Of a stretch of DNA of 64,000 nucleotides, positions 1-11,340 are shown piece by piece. The position numbers were made by a program, and so were the translations under genes. Source of the stretch: Gonocerus acuteangulatus (lineage: Eukaryota; Arthropoda; Insecta; Hemiptera; Coreidae); contig OX328132.1 in NCBI GenBank assembly GCA_946811695.1, forward strand, positions 100,682,935-100,746,934, in the 5' to 3' direction. The notes under the pieces are model-generated. The model saw only the letters and a list, made by a program, of their open reading frames with translations. It did not search any database and was not told the DNA's origin. How positions within the stretch are numbered: the stretch's first letter is position 1; every line of letters begins with the position of its first letter.

Positions 1-363
1 AGGGTTGGTTAAATAAATGTAGCGTTTGACGGGTATAAAAAGCTGCAGCTGGAAAATGTTATTTTGGAAGCTTTGGGAATGCTTGAGCAATAGGGAAATA
101 AAGTGCATCTTTTAAAGGAATTTATGTTCTAAGGGATAATGCATAAATTGGTGATGATATAGGATGAAGGATATTGGGAGCATTGGTTAAACGCTGTTAA
201 GAGCGTGAGGGGTTGTGGAAGGATTGGTGAGAAGGATGAGGGCAGTGGATCGATATCATGTAAAGGGAGACAGAGGTAGAGGCTACTCTACCTCTTCTTC
301 CAATCCCTCCGTGTCTACGAATACCAACAACCTACATGGATATAGAAACACAATTTACGTTTA
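1..363. other. Unassigned AT-rich sequence at left edge
   Basis: No open frame, repeat or RNA gene was recognised. It directly precedes the 5' end of the first HINE-like element. Confidence 0.5.
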
Positions 364-498
364 TTAGCGCGGTTCTACCCTATCTCCATAGGGAGAACCC
401 GCTTATGAGGTTGACCTCATGACGCGATCCGGACGTGCCGACCAGAAACTTTCTCGTTTCAGACCCCATAGATCGCGAAAATATAGGTGGTTCAAATT

Positions 499-549
<51 letters not shown>

Positions 550-1740
550 GCTTGTCTGTTCGCGCTCCTGACGGCTCAAAAATGGTCCGATTTTGATGAA
601 ATTTGGTACAAAAATCTGTCTTCTAATTTGAAAGGTCAAGTTCGTTAACCAGCAGAATACGCCCAATGGAAGATGGCGTATGGGGCGAAATTCGCGCAAA
701 AAAATCGTAACGCTTACGTTTTTGAGTTCGTTAGCTTGCAGGTACTTCTTTTCTAGGTTTCTTAACATAGGAAAACGAATGAAACGATTTTTAAGACGAC
801 ATCTGTAACCGTTTTTGAGAAAAGTGGAATTAATGTTTTCTACATCTTGGAAATTAATCCCAACTAAGATGCTTAAATTTTGGTTATATTTAGAGTTAAA
901 GAAGTATGCGAAAAAAAAATTTATTAATAGACATGAAAAGTTTTCGGATCTTCATACATTTTTCGTAAATATCTCGATAACGGTTGGGGAATCGTGCTAA
1001 GTGGAAGGTGACCATTCGAATGCTTACTAAATTCCCTACAAAAAAGGTTCTGAAGCAATATTGGATGGAGCAACGTCAAGCAGAGATATAAGCGCTTAAA
1101 ACTTAAAAAGTGTTTATTTTGTTGTTTTAAAGGGGATATCCTCTTTGTTTATTTCATTTTTTAATTGTTTGTTTTTTGTTGCCAATTGCATTTATCAGTA
1201 AAATTAGTATTCCAGTAAAATAAGCTAAGAAACGGTTAAGGGTATTGGTAATACGTTTGGAATGGCTGTGGAAGAGATGGCTGTGGCTAACCATGATGGC
1301 GAATACATAGGTTTGTTTGAATTCTCCTATCTATATAACCTTCCTCCTGCTACAACTGAAGTTATCATTATTTCTTATTTTATAGAAAAATTTAACCCAC
1401 GAGAGAATGGACTTTTATTTGCCATGAAGCACATATTTACAGTTGATTATTACAGTGAAACGAATTTGCTAGTAAAACAAAGAACTTAAAATGACAACGA
1501 ATTTTCGGTAGTTTGAAATAGAGCCTTCTGAGCAGTAGTCGTAGAGTGAGTACGTTTTCAGTAGATAATTTTATTGACTTATTCAGCCTTCCTCAAGAAT
1601 GAGGATTAAGAATTATCCGCTTCTATGTAAGTTGGCTACTGTCAGTTTCCTGTTATTTGTGATGCCTAATCTACTCTACTTCTTCGAGATGTACGGAACC
1701 GCGCTAAGATGACGCAGTTCCTGCGAGTCGGACTTTTTTA
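364..1740 (+). mobile_element. HINE/Helentron-like element, copy A (end to end)
   Basis: The 5' end carries AGCGCGGTTC at 366-375, which folds locally with 386-404 (ATAGGGAGAACCCGC) into a hairpin. The 3' end carries the inverse complement GGAACCGCGCT at 1695-1705, then the perfect stem-loop CGCAG-TTC-CTGCG at 1713-1725, then GAGTCGGACTTTTTT. Two further end-to-end copies lie at 11139-12452 and 35926-37336, which defines both ends. A (TA)n tract sits at a fixed internal place (about 501-550), followed by CCGATTTTGATGAAATTTGG (592-611). Subterminal inverted repeats, an internal microsatellite and a stem-loop near the 3' end are the known plan of Helentron-associated (DINE-1-like) non-autonomous elements; the class is inferred from that plan. 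No transposase is encoded. Confidence 0.65.
1262..1489 (+). other. 75-codon open frame inside HINE copy A
   Basis: An open frame starting MAVEEMAVANHDGEY lies in the 3' interior of copy A. Copy B (12101-12250) has the downstream part of the same sequence but lacks the first ~90 bp, which include this start. I recognise no domain. It may be captured host sequence or chance; nothing shows expression. Confidence 0.2.
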
Positions 1741-2149
1741 TTTTTGAGATCTGTTTTGTTTCTTCTTTGTATGAAATCTGTGATATTAGACACAACAAAG
1801 AATAAATTTATATATATCTCAAGGTGTGACGCAATAAACCAGATATTATGCTGGTTGAAAAGAATGAAAATCACATCGTAGACTTAGCTATCCCTCATGA
1901 CAGCAATTTCTGCAGCAGTGAAATAGCCAAAGTAAAAGTAATTAATCTTCGAACTGACCAGGATTTGGAAAATGGGACTGGGTTCTTAAAATTATCATTA
2001 TTTCTTATACCGTGGTGATAACGAATGATTTAAAGAAACGTCCGAATACTCCAGACAAAAGAATATCCAGAAATGAATTGCAGAGAAATCTTTCCTAGAT
2101 AAAATATAACATTATACATTAAGCAGAGCAAAAAGTTTGTTTACCTAGT
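1741..2149. other. Unassigned AT-rich interval
   Basis: Nothing beyond short AT-rich stretches was recognised between HINE copy A and the C-rich repeat. Confidence 0.4.
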
Positions 2150-2425
2150 GTTGGAAGCATGGGCTGTAGCCCTCTCAGCCCCCCCTCCCCCGAAATTTTG
2201 ATTTGAACGGTAAACATTTCATAAAACCCTTAAAAATAAATTAAATAAGATCATTTAGTTCATAAAACATATTCTATTTTGGGTGTAATAGCGTTTAAGT
2301 TGGCTAAAACTCTTCCAAGATATAAAACGTTAGTATTCCATACACCGGAAATGGTCTCAGCCCCCCCCCCCCCCCGAAATTTTCCCAGCCCCCTCCGAAA
2401 TTATTTTCTAGATACGCCCACGGTT
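2150..2425 (+). repeat. Dispersed repeat with poly-C core (copy 1)
   Basis: Positions 2236-2365 match the reverse complement of 55778-55905 at roughly 90% by eye, including GTAATAGCGTTT and CACCGGAAATGGTCTCAG. A C run of about 15 follows at 2361-2376, then CGAAATT and a second CAGCCCCCTCCGAAATT-type stretch. It is an interspersed non-coding repeat of unknown class. Confidence 0.6.
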
Positions 2426-2544
2426 GGAAGGATGGGACATCGTCATTATCGTGTGAAATTAAAAAAGGCTTCGCCTTCCTTTACTACATGGAGTCATTGG
2501 AGTGGTTCCTCTATAATCAACCCTTCGTCTAATCTATTCGAACA

Positions 2545-3775
2545 AAGCCTCGCAATGAGACCATGACTTCGTTTACAACTAAGAGTCTGAAATCTATTAA
2601 CTCAGGATATTTCAAACCAGAGAACCCTTTAAGAAACTGTGAATCTGATCTAGTCTAAAAATTCACAGCAATGAGACCATACATTCGTGTGCTACTTATG
2701 TCTCTGAAGCCTTGAACTTCTAGTCTATTCTAAAAGTTCACAGCAATGGGACCATGACTTTGTTTACTACTGCTAAGAGTCTCTGAAGACTATTGCCTGG
2801 TGATATCTCCAGCCTGATCCCCCTATACACTGAATCTAATATAGTCTAACAATTCAAGCAATGAGGCCATGACTTAGTTTAGTACTACTAAGAGTCTCTG
2901 AAGCCTATTGCCTGATGATAATTCCAGCCTGATCCCCCTATAACAATCACTGAATCTAATCTATTCTAAAAATTCACAGCAATGAGACCATACATTCGTG
3001 TGCTACTTATGTCTCTGAAGCCTTGAACTTCTAGTCTATTCTAAAAGTTCACAGCAATGGGACCATGACTTTGTTTACTACTGCTAAGAGTCTCTGAAGA
3101 CTATTGCCTGGTGATATCTCCAGCCTGATCCCCCTATACACTGAATCTAATATAGTCTAACAATTCACAGCAATGAGGCCATGACTTAGTTTAGTACTAC
3201 TAAGAGTCTCTGAAGCCTATTGCCTGATGATAATTCCAGCCTGATCCCCCTATAACAATCACTGAATCTAATCTATTCTAAAAATTCACAGCAATGAGAC
3301 CATACATTCGTGTGCTACTTATGTCTCTGAAGCCTTGAACTTCTAGTCTATTCTAAAAGTTCACAGCAATGGGACCATGACTTTGTTTACTACTGCTAAG
3401 AGTCTCTGAAGACTATTGCCTGGTGATATCTCCAGCCTGATCCCCCTATACACTGAATCTAATATAGTCTAACAATTCACAGCAATGAGGCCATGACTTA
3501 GTTTAGTACTACTAAGAGTCTCTGAAGCCTATTGCCTGATGATAATTCCAGCCTGATCTCCCTATAACAATCACTGAATCTAATCTAGTCTAACAATTCA
3601 CAGCAATGAGGCCATGAGTTAGTTTACTACTACTAAGAGTCTCTGAAGGGTATTGCCTGATGATAACTCCAGCCTAATCCCCCTATACCAAACACTGAAT
3701 CTAATCTAGTGTAACAATTCACAGCAATGAGGCCATGACTTCGTTTAATTTTTCAGTCTCTGAAGCATGGTACTT
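2545..3775. repeat. Satellite array with 312-bp higher-order unit
   Basis: Monomers of roughly 100 bp contain TTCACAGCAATGAGGCCATG, AGAGTCTCTGAAGCC and CCAGCCTGATCCCCCTATA. Three monomer types alternate in fixed order (CATACATTCGTG type, GGGACCATGACTTTG type, GAGGCCATGACTTAG type), giving a higher-order unit. The marker ACATTCG falls at 2681, 2992 and 3304, so the period is 311-312 bp. Higher-order units are nearly identical to each other while the monomer types differ, as expected from recent unequal exchange. The last monomer (3720-3800) diverges and is open on the minus strand. Confidence 0.9.
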
Positions 3776-3916
3776 GATGATAGCTTCAGCCGTTCCGATA
3801 TAAGAAACTCCGAATTGCCGCGACAAAGTATGCCCCTGGAATCCCTCCTTCCAAACCCCTCCCCCGTCAAAGGAGAAGATTGACTGGTCCTGGCTCATTG
3901 GCCACGAATCCATCAC
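3719..3916 (-). other. Possible exon tail overlapping the last satellite monomer
   Basis: A 65-codon minus-strand frame ends GTAEAIIKYHASETEKLNEV-MASLL-stop. Its 3' third is the last satellite monomer: the same DNA in the other monomers carries stops (for example VIIRQ-stop). The open part is GC-richer than its surroundings. The array could therefore derive from an exon end plus 3' UTR, or the frame could be chance. I recognise no family. Confidence 0.25.
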
Positions 3917-4427
3917 TCAGCAGCAAGGCACCATGATTAATTTCATATTTACCTCAGCACTGCCGTTGCTCCTTATGCGGGCTTTCAATTCTTTTTATTC
4001 AAAAAAGAAAAAAGGCAAAAAGAACTTTTAAACCATCTTATGAAAGGCAAGCATGAAGGTATAGGGGAAAATGTATACTTAGCTTGGCGTCAGCGGAACT
4101 GAACTCCTTAAAGTTTTCCCTTTTAAGACTAGTATTCATATAATATCCATAAATTATTGGAGAAATAATCATCAGCCTTCTCTACACATATATTAATATC
4201 CCTATAAAACAGTAGCTCTAAACCTTTTTTCTACATCATGTCTAAAATAATAGGCCAAATTTCCGAAAATACCTCCAAATAAAAACATTCTTTTTTTCTA
4301 AAAAGGGTCGTCCAATAGAAAATTCTTGACTATGCATCAACAAAAAAATATGATTATGCTACACCATAAGTATAAACAAGATATCGTATTGGTACATATC
4401 GTCTGAACATCATTTTGTGTATTGCAG

Positions 4428-4520
4428 TTAAAGGAAGAACATGTTTACGGCAAAACTGTGTACAAAGCTAAAGCAATTGTTAGTAAAGTCATCACACGTC
4501 ATCGCGTAAAGAAGTCATAA
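4428..4520 (+). CDS. Candidate terminal exon, unrecognised protein
   Basis: A splice-acceptor-like sequence (TTTTGTGTATTGCAG) is followed by 30 open codons and TAA. The product reads LKEEHVYGKTVYKAKAIVSK and then VITRHRVKKS. AATAAA lies about 120 bp downstream (about 4641). No upstream exon was found and I recognise no family. In DNA this AT-rich, a 30-codon frame after a CAG can arise by chance, so this is a weak call. Confidence 0.25.
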   Translation, partial: LKEEHVYGKTVYKAKAIVSKVITRHRVKKS

Positions 4521-5360
4521 ATATAATGTTCTTGTTATATTTTACGTTACTTATAACGTTATATTTATAGTTATAGTTATCTGGTTAATTTTATCTGTAT
4601 TGTCCTGATAAAGCCTTGAGTACTAAGCCAAAATTCTTGCAAATAAAAACCTAATTTACAAAAAAAAGAGATGTATTTTTTATTCAACCATTTCGTCCAA
4701 ATCCCGACTCACCCAGTCTTATTAATCATGACGCTCAGTGATTTCTTCTGAGTGTATGTAGGGTGAGTGTAATATTAAGCGCAGTGAAATTTAAAAAAAT
4801 TACATTAGAAATTCATAACCAACAGCCGATTGATATCAACCGTAATACAGAACTGCTTTCTGTAATTAAACATTTACATGCCCCTTAAGGGAAATAAAAG
4901 TTCAATTTTAGCGCGAAAAAGAATGAAACAATAGATTAATTTTAATAGATTGGGATATATGGTAAACGAAAATCAGAGGACGTAAAAAGGAATACGGCTG
5001 TAGTAGTTTAGTCACTGTAGTAGTTTAGTCACTCCAAAAATGAGGATAAAAATTAAATTAAATAAAATCAATATGTATTCCAATAAATGTAGGAATACAT
5101 AAAGGATAAGTATGAATTTTAAATTTGAACTTACACAGTTCCAATAACATAATTAAAACGGAGACGCCACATTACGAGTACCTGTAATTCCACAGAACAA
5201 AGGAGTGCTATTTGTAGGCTTAAATACAAATGAGAAGAATATATTCTAAAACCCTGCGAAATAGAACCAGAGGGTTATGGATATTTAGGGAAAAGCTTAA
5301 ATGAAATAAATAATTAAAATGCTTGTTTTTAATCTAATTGTATCAGCTATAACAAGTACA
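4521..5360. other. AT-rich interval, no gene seen
   Basis: Includes a near-repeat of TATAACGTTATATTTATAG at 4551-4580 and a 17-bp direct duplication (GTAGTAGTTTAGTCACT) near 5000-5032. No coding signal. Confidence 0.4.
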
Positions 5361-5362
5361 GT

Positions 5363-5369
5363 ACACACA

Positions 5370-5421
<52 letters not shown>

Positions 5422-5461
5422 TATATACATATATGTATGTATATATATATATATATATATA
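5363..5461. repeat. (CA)n then (TA)n compound microsatellite
   Basis: About 50 bp of CA repeats (5363-5414) run into TACATA units and pure (TA)n to 5461. Confidence 0.95.
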
Positions 5462-5759
5462 GTGTACTGCCATTGTGATTCTTTCTCTAAAAGATGTAAT
5501 TTCTTGAATAATAACGATAAAAGCTGTATATCCGGTCGGCGGAATAACGGTAATAAAACTGTCAATATGTTTTAATAAATTCTTTCTGAAATAAAAAAAG
5601 AAGAATATTCAAAAGATACATCTTCTGTATACGAATGTGAGAATTTACTTTTTTTATTCGGTGGTATAATAACAGCCAACGCCTCTAGTCTTTTTTTATT
5701 TTATTTATCTCTTTTTCTTTTTATTGGAACCGTGAAACTTCAGTTTTTTTCTTTTACCA

Positions 5760-6240
5760 ATACAGTAGAGCCCCCTCCCTCGCCTTATCGAGTTGGCCTG
5801 CTCTGAGAAGCCTCTACGGCGGAGGGATAAAAAAAAAAATAAATATGAAAAATCAGAAAGCTCTAATTTTGTGACTTATTGGTTTTTTTAAAGTAAAAAA
5901 GAGATTGTCGGGAGAGGGCTGAAGGGAAGAGGCGGTATTCGTGGGATTCCAGGGAACCTACGGTTTTGCTACGGTATTTCATAACAAAATATTTCCAGGT
6001 TGCGGTTTTTGCCTGAGCTAAAGTAATTAATCTATGCCTGCCAATCAAGTGGCCGGAGGGGCATACCGGGCTCCTGCCGACCTCCGACGCGGCCCTTTTA
6101 ATATTACTTTTTAAAAACTTCCATCCTTTCCCTCCTCCCGCGAACATCTGGATAAATATGCGAGGCATTTAGGCCCCGCTTTGAAGGTGGCCTTAAAGAA
6201 AAATGCGGATTATCCGTTTTCCGGCCCGATAACGGTTAGG
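5760..6240. other. GC-elevated block of unknown function
   Basis: This interval is clearly richer in G+C than its flanks, with blocks such as GGCCGGAGGGGCATACCGGG (6050-6070). A 101-codon minus-strand frame (5863-6168) has no recognisable domain. It could be a conserved non-coding element, an unrecognised exon or an old repeat. A pogo-like terminus CAGTAGAGCCCCCTCCC at 5763 has no partner in view. Confidence 0.3.
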
Positions 6241-6506
6241 AATGACAAAGACTGGCTACACACACAGAAATGAAAATATTAGGTATAAAGTATATCAAAG
6301 TTCGAACCCTCGCCAAAAGGTAGGCTGGCATTTCTACACCCCAACCCACATATCCATCACCAACAAAGCCTTCAACAAACCAAAACCTTCCAAAGAGGAT
6401 TTTTTACTTTAATTTTCTTCGAAAGGCTAGGGCGAGAAATATTCTCTGTTTTAAACATTCTATTACCTCTTTCTTTACAATATTGAAATGAGACAATGTA
6501 CATTTA

Positions 6507-6511
<5 letters not shown>

Positions 6512-6583
<72 letters not shown>
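6512..6583. repeat. (TA)n-(GA)n compound microsatellite
   Basis: (TA)n at 6512-6551 is followed directly by (GA)n at 6552-6583. Open frames translating as YIYI and SLSL here are artefacts. Confidence 0.95.
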
Positions 6584-6586
<3 letters not shown>

Positions 6587-7930
6587 TACTGTAGACCAAG
6601 CCAATTCTTGACAGCACTATGCTTCGGCCGCCTGATTTTACCATTTGCGGTTTCCAACCCATTAACGGTCTGGTACATAGACTCCAATAAAATCAAATCT
6701 TTAGTGTACACCAAATTTTCCATCTCTAAGGACCAATCGGACCTATTCCATTAGGACTAAGGACTTCGACATTTTTTGTTACCTAGAACGAAACAAGGCT
6801 ATTAAGCATTAAATACAAATGAGAAGGATGTGTTCTGAAAACAGTGAAATAGGACCACAGTGTGAGGATATTTATAGGAAAGCTTAAATTATATAGTATT
6901 ATAGTAAATATAGTAAGTAAATATGGTATTATTTGGGAAGGATAAGCTCTAATTCAATACCAAATTTGACATATTCCATCCCTTAGGACCTCGACATCCC
7001 AATTAAAATAAGACACCAAAGGGCAATAAATTTCGAACATTTTTAGATCAACATAGGATCATAAGAAGACAAAATTAGAAAAGGCAAGCAAGCTCCTTCA
7101 TCAACTTCGAATAATAATGAAGAAGGCATTTCTGGATGGGAGTAGAAAGGATTTGAAAGAAACTGCAGCTCTTAAGTAAATTAAGTATAAGGAAAGAAAT
7201 TAGTCCATTTCCCTTTGAAAACATGTAGGGAAAACGACTTGTTTATTTTTGTAAAACCGATGAAGATAAGAAGGTAGACGGTAGATAACAAACCAATCTT
7301 GAAATTTGACAAGAGCATGCGGTAATAAAGAGATTATGATTGGTATATTACGTCATGTGAAGCGGGCTATCGGCCAGGAAAATCTAATCCAATCTTCTTA
7401 TTTGAGAACAAAGTAATTATTTAGCGAAGTTGAAGACTTGGATATAGGGTTTACAAATATTGATTCGAGGCAAATATAGAAATAAATAAAGGATTTTGAT
7501 TTCTGAAGCTAACTAACGTAATGGGGAAATGTGACATTAAAATTATTAAACATGCATAGGGGGCTGAGTTTTTAGAGACACAAGCTCAGATATCATTTTT
7601 ATGAAAGGCGCTTATAAAATTCTTATACTTATTGCAGTGACCTATGATCCCACTACCCCGCTCAACATGTACAAAACCATGTCTGTTGTTATCTAGTTTA
7701 TTTTAGCTTTTTTGTAAGAAAATGTGTAAGTTCTGTCAAAAATGAGTGCTTGTGAAATCAAAAATAAGGTAAATAAGATTAGGTTTTCTTAGGATTTAGG
7801 ATTTCTTTAAAAAGAAGCCCAACGGTGCCGAGTAAGGAAACAAGAGAAATTTGTAAGACAAATTTATTCACTTCTTTGAACTATAAGGCCATAAGAAGAT
7901 GAAAATAATGGATAGCAGAGGTTCTTATTA
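6584..7930. other. Non-coding interval, nothing recognised
   Basis: AT-rich DNA without recognisable coding, RNA or repeat structure. Confidence 0.4.
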
Positions 7931-7933
7931 TAT

Positions 7934-7936
<3 letters not shown>

Positions 7937-8003
<67 letters not shown>

Positions 8004-8004
8004 A
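7937..8004. repeat. (TA)n microsatellite
   Basis: A nearly pure TA tract of about 68 bp. Confidence 0.95.
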
Positions 8005-8739
8005 TTCATATCTGACCTTAGCCATAAATACATTACATACGTAAGCCAACGACGTAAAATATCCACCCTCAGCAACGATTTTTTCTTTTAAATAATTATA
8101 ATAGATATAATTATGATAATTTGTCTTGTTCCCATATCCATTTTTACATAAAGCTAAACCTTTCCTTATGCCTTTTTCTACTCCCATCTAAAACACTTCT
8201 TTCATTAGCCCTACCCCTTTTCTTTTTGCTTATAAATTTTAATAATACTATAAATTCACAAACATGTTATGCAAAGTGAATATTTACTGCATAACAGGAA
8301 ATCGATAACAGGTAATATTGACATTTAATATAAATTAAAAAATAAAATATAGGCTTGATCATTTAGTGTATTTGAAATTATTATTATTATGTTAGGCTTT
8401 ATCATAAATTGACCTTGGCCTAGGGATAGAAATTCGTTCAAAACGTTACTGTGGTCAGAACTGTTACCCTCTATAAATTAACATCGGCTTAAAAATACCG
8501 AGCAGTTACCACTAAAGAAAAAAATTAAAAACTTTACAAGTATAATTCTTCCAAAAAATATATCTTCTTTAAAATTTATTATTTGAGTAATTACTTATAA
8601 AGAAAAAAAAAAATGTTTCAAGATCTTTTACAGGGAAGTAAATATGAAGAATAATTCCGTTATTGATTCAAAACAGGGTGGAAATATAATAAGTAGGATT
8701 TTAATTTATTCATGAGAACAATAAAATTGTCCATATAGC

Positions 8740-9085
8740 ATATGAAGAATGCAACGGAAGAGGCACAAAACCCGAGTCGGCGAAGAGGCATTTCCCTTTA
8801 TGTGTCCCTCTTCATGGCCTAGTTCGAGCGGAGAATCGATATTCCACCGTGAAAGGAGTCACTGCCCTTCGACGCCCTGGCAAAATTATAAACTCATGTA
8901 CAGTACAAGCAGTAAAGCAGCTAAATTATATGAAAAACGCACTTCATAAAACAAAGTTCCTAGTTGGTATTGATCGGTTTGACCAATTCCCTCTTCGCCG
9001 TCTCTCATCACGAAGGGCAACTGTTTTGCTTTTCATTCTCCGATGGGCACGTCATCGAGGATTTAATCAATATTTAATTCATTCC
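8740..9085. promoter_or_regulatory. Candidate regulatory block with onecut-like sites
   Basis: A higher-complexity block in AT-rich DNA. It contains AGAATCGATATTCC (8830-8843), TATTGATCGG (about 8968) and TTAATCAATATTTAATT (about 9062). The last two contain ATCAAT on one strand, which is the ONECUT/HNF6-type core; the first is a related ATCGAT. It lies downstream of the CUT exon on the gene's own strand, so it could be intronic. The sites are seen; any role is inference. Confidence 0.2.
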
Positions 9086-9170
9086 TAATAAATCTCCCAC
9101 CCCACTAAAATTTCAGGAACTACTTAATCTAACACCGTTCCTTTTCAAATCCATTTATTCCTTGAAACCT

Positions 9171-9425
9171 TTAAATGGTTGGATGTACAAGGTATATTGG
9201 CTTCCCCGAGGTTGGGACAATGAATGCAAAACTGGTTGCTAGTAATTTCCACGCAAGCTTCTCAGCAACCCGACTAGAGACAAATATGCATAAGTGGCCG
9301 GAAGTACAAGCTATGCCATCTTCCCAGTAGGTTAGACAAAGGTTCGTAAGAATGAAAGGAAAAGCGTTTGCAAATAATAGCCACTCTAGCAATTCAGCAA
9401 CTTGGCTAGAGATAGATACGACTGA
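9171..9425. repeat. Two-copy diverged tandem duplication (~125 bp)
   Basis: Both halves share GTACAAG, CTTCCC, GGTT..ACAA and then AGCAAC(C/T)(C/T)G(A/G)CTAGAGA with about 125-bp spacing. It is diverged and non-coding. Confidence 0.5.
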
Positions 9426-9899
9426 AAGAATAATATATATTACTTTTCAAAAATGTGTATACTGAAGAAACGATAGTCCAATTGTACCAATATTAGCCAC
9501 AAGTGGGAAAAAAACTCCAATGAGTAACTGCTACTTAACAAAATCAAGTTGAGATAGTTAAAACTAAAAATATCTGAACGATTAATCGAGTAGAAATCCG
9601 AATGACGATAAAATAAATCCGGAATACCAATCGAATGAAAGCCCATCGAAATTTATTTCTCCTCTAAGGGGCAGCTGTGCTCCCCTTTGTTGGATTGAGA
9701 TTTAAAATGAAGGGGAACGAGAGGGGGCCCCCAGCTGAGGTCTCTCATCGTACGCTCATTCACTCATACCTGCCCTCGAATCAAATATCCTATGGATAAG
9801 ATCTTAGCAAACAATTTCTTGAAGAAGCCTTGTTAGAATGGGATTGTGTTCTTTGTAATATTCTTTAACAATGATTGAATATATCCCAAATTTAAATCA

Positions 9900-11000
9900 A
9901 TAAACTTAGATGACGGCCGTAGCCCAAACACAAGAGTTAGCCTAAATTAGCATTTACTACAAAACATTCCCATTTGACATGAAGGCTGCTCAATAATGGA
10001 GCTATTGACACTTTAACAACATTTTTACATTTCAATTTCATTGAACTGCTGGTTCTTAAAAAGGATGAACATAAGGTTAGTCCATAGCATAAGACAATTT
10101 AAAAATACTTATAAAAATAAGTTTGTCTGCGATGCTATGCGGCTCAGCAATGAAGTGAATATTAGCTTATATAAATTACAACATTTATTAGGAATTAAGG
10201 TTTGTCTAATTATATTTTTCTGCTCCACGAGCCCTTTCCAAATATCGTAATATTATTATAAATTACAACATTTATTATGAATTATAATTTGTTTAATTAT
10301 ATTTTAAATATATGTATAGTGAAGATATTATAATCATAATGAAGGCGGACATATTATGTGGCACAGTTTTTCCAAAACTGTATTAGGAATTATAATACTT
10401 TTCCTGTAAATATTTGTATACTAAAGATATGGGCCTCAAACGATGGAGCTATATATGTATACACTGGATAATTATTAGCTATTATGTCACTATAAAAAAT
10501 CTATTGGATATTATTACGCTTCTAATGATATTTTAAATGTGAGGATACTAACAATTATTTCGTTCTTAGCAACCCGGGAAATATTACCCGCTTTCTTATC
10601 TTCAGCAGTTCCTTGTTAATTATGTTGCATCTAATTATATTTTAAATGCATTAATAATAAAGATTATTTAATTCATACCAACTACCGGAATATTAACTGG
10701 CATATTATCATCAACAATTCATTACGAATTACAGTATGTCTATTTATATATGAAACATTTGTGTTTTGATGATATTTTCTACTCCTCAGCAATGGCTGGG
10801 ATATTAGCCATTCTATTGCTTTCGAAAATTTATGACGAATTATTATGCGTCTCATTGTAAATTAAAAGAAATGGTAACAATAATTTGCTTCTTCGCAACC
10901 AAGGGAAATATTATCTTCAATGATTCATAATTAATTTCTGGTGCGTCTGATTATATTTAAAATTTAATCACACTAAAGAATATTTGAAACATAGCAGCCA
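9900..11000. repeat. Degenerate AT-rich satellite
   Basis: Loosely repeated blocks recur: TCTAATTATATTTTAAAT, ATTAGGAATTA, and CAGCAAC..GGGAATATTA with roughly 120-140-bp spacing. Similar DNA resumes after HINE copy B (12460-12720), so the HINE may have inserted in the array. The decay prevents exact unit counting. Confidence 0.45.
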
Positions 11001-11138
11001 CGAAAAATTTTATATTCAAACTAGCTGAATGCCCGTGCTTCGTCACGGCAGATAAGTATTTATTTTATATTATGAGTGAGTGAGTGGCATTTGACAAATA
11101 TATAGTAGATATTCACTAGGAGTTATTTACGAATGATT

Positions 11139-11275
11139 TTAGCGCGGTTACTCCCTATCTCCATAGGGAGAACCCCTCATAAGCGGGTTGACCTCATGAC
11201 GCAATCCGGAAGTGCCGACTAGAAACTTTCACGTTTCAGACCCTATAGATCACGAAAATATAGGTGGCTAAAATT

Positions 11276-11340
<65 letters not shown>

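Noticed and set aside
2545..3775. CRISPR array
   Set aside because: The repeats are full-length tandem monomers without unique spacers, in eukaryotic DNA; this is a satellite.
5763..5780. pogo/Tigger-type terminus CAGTAGAGCCCCC
   Set aside because: No matching inverted terminus or transposase was found nearby.
6290..6320. tRNA-like B box (AGTTCGAACCC)
   Set aside because: No A box, T-arm stem or acceptor stem can be formed around it.
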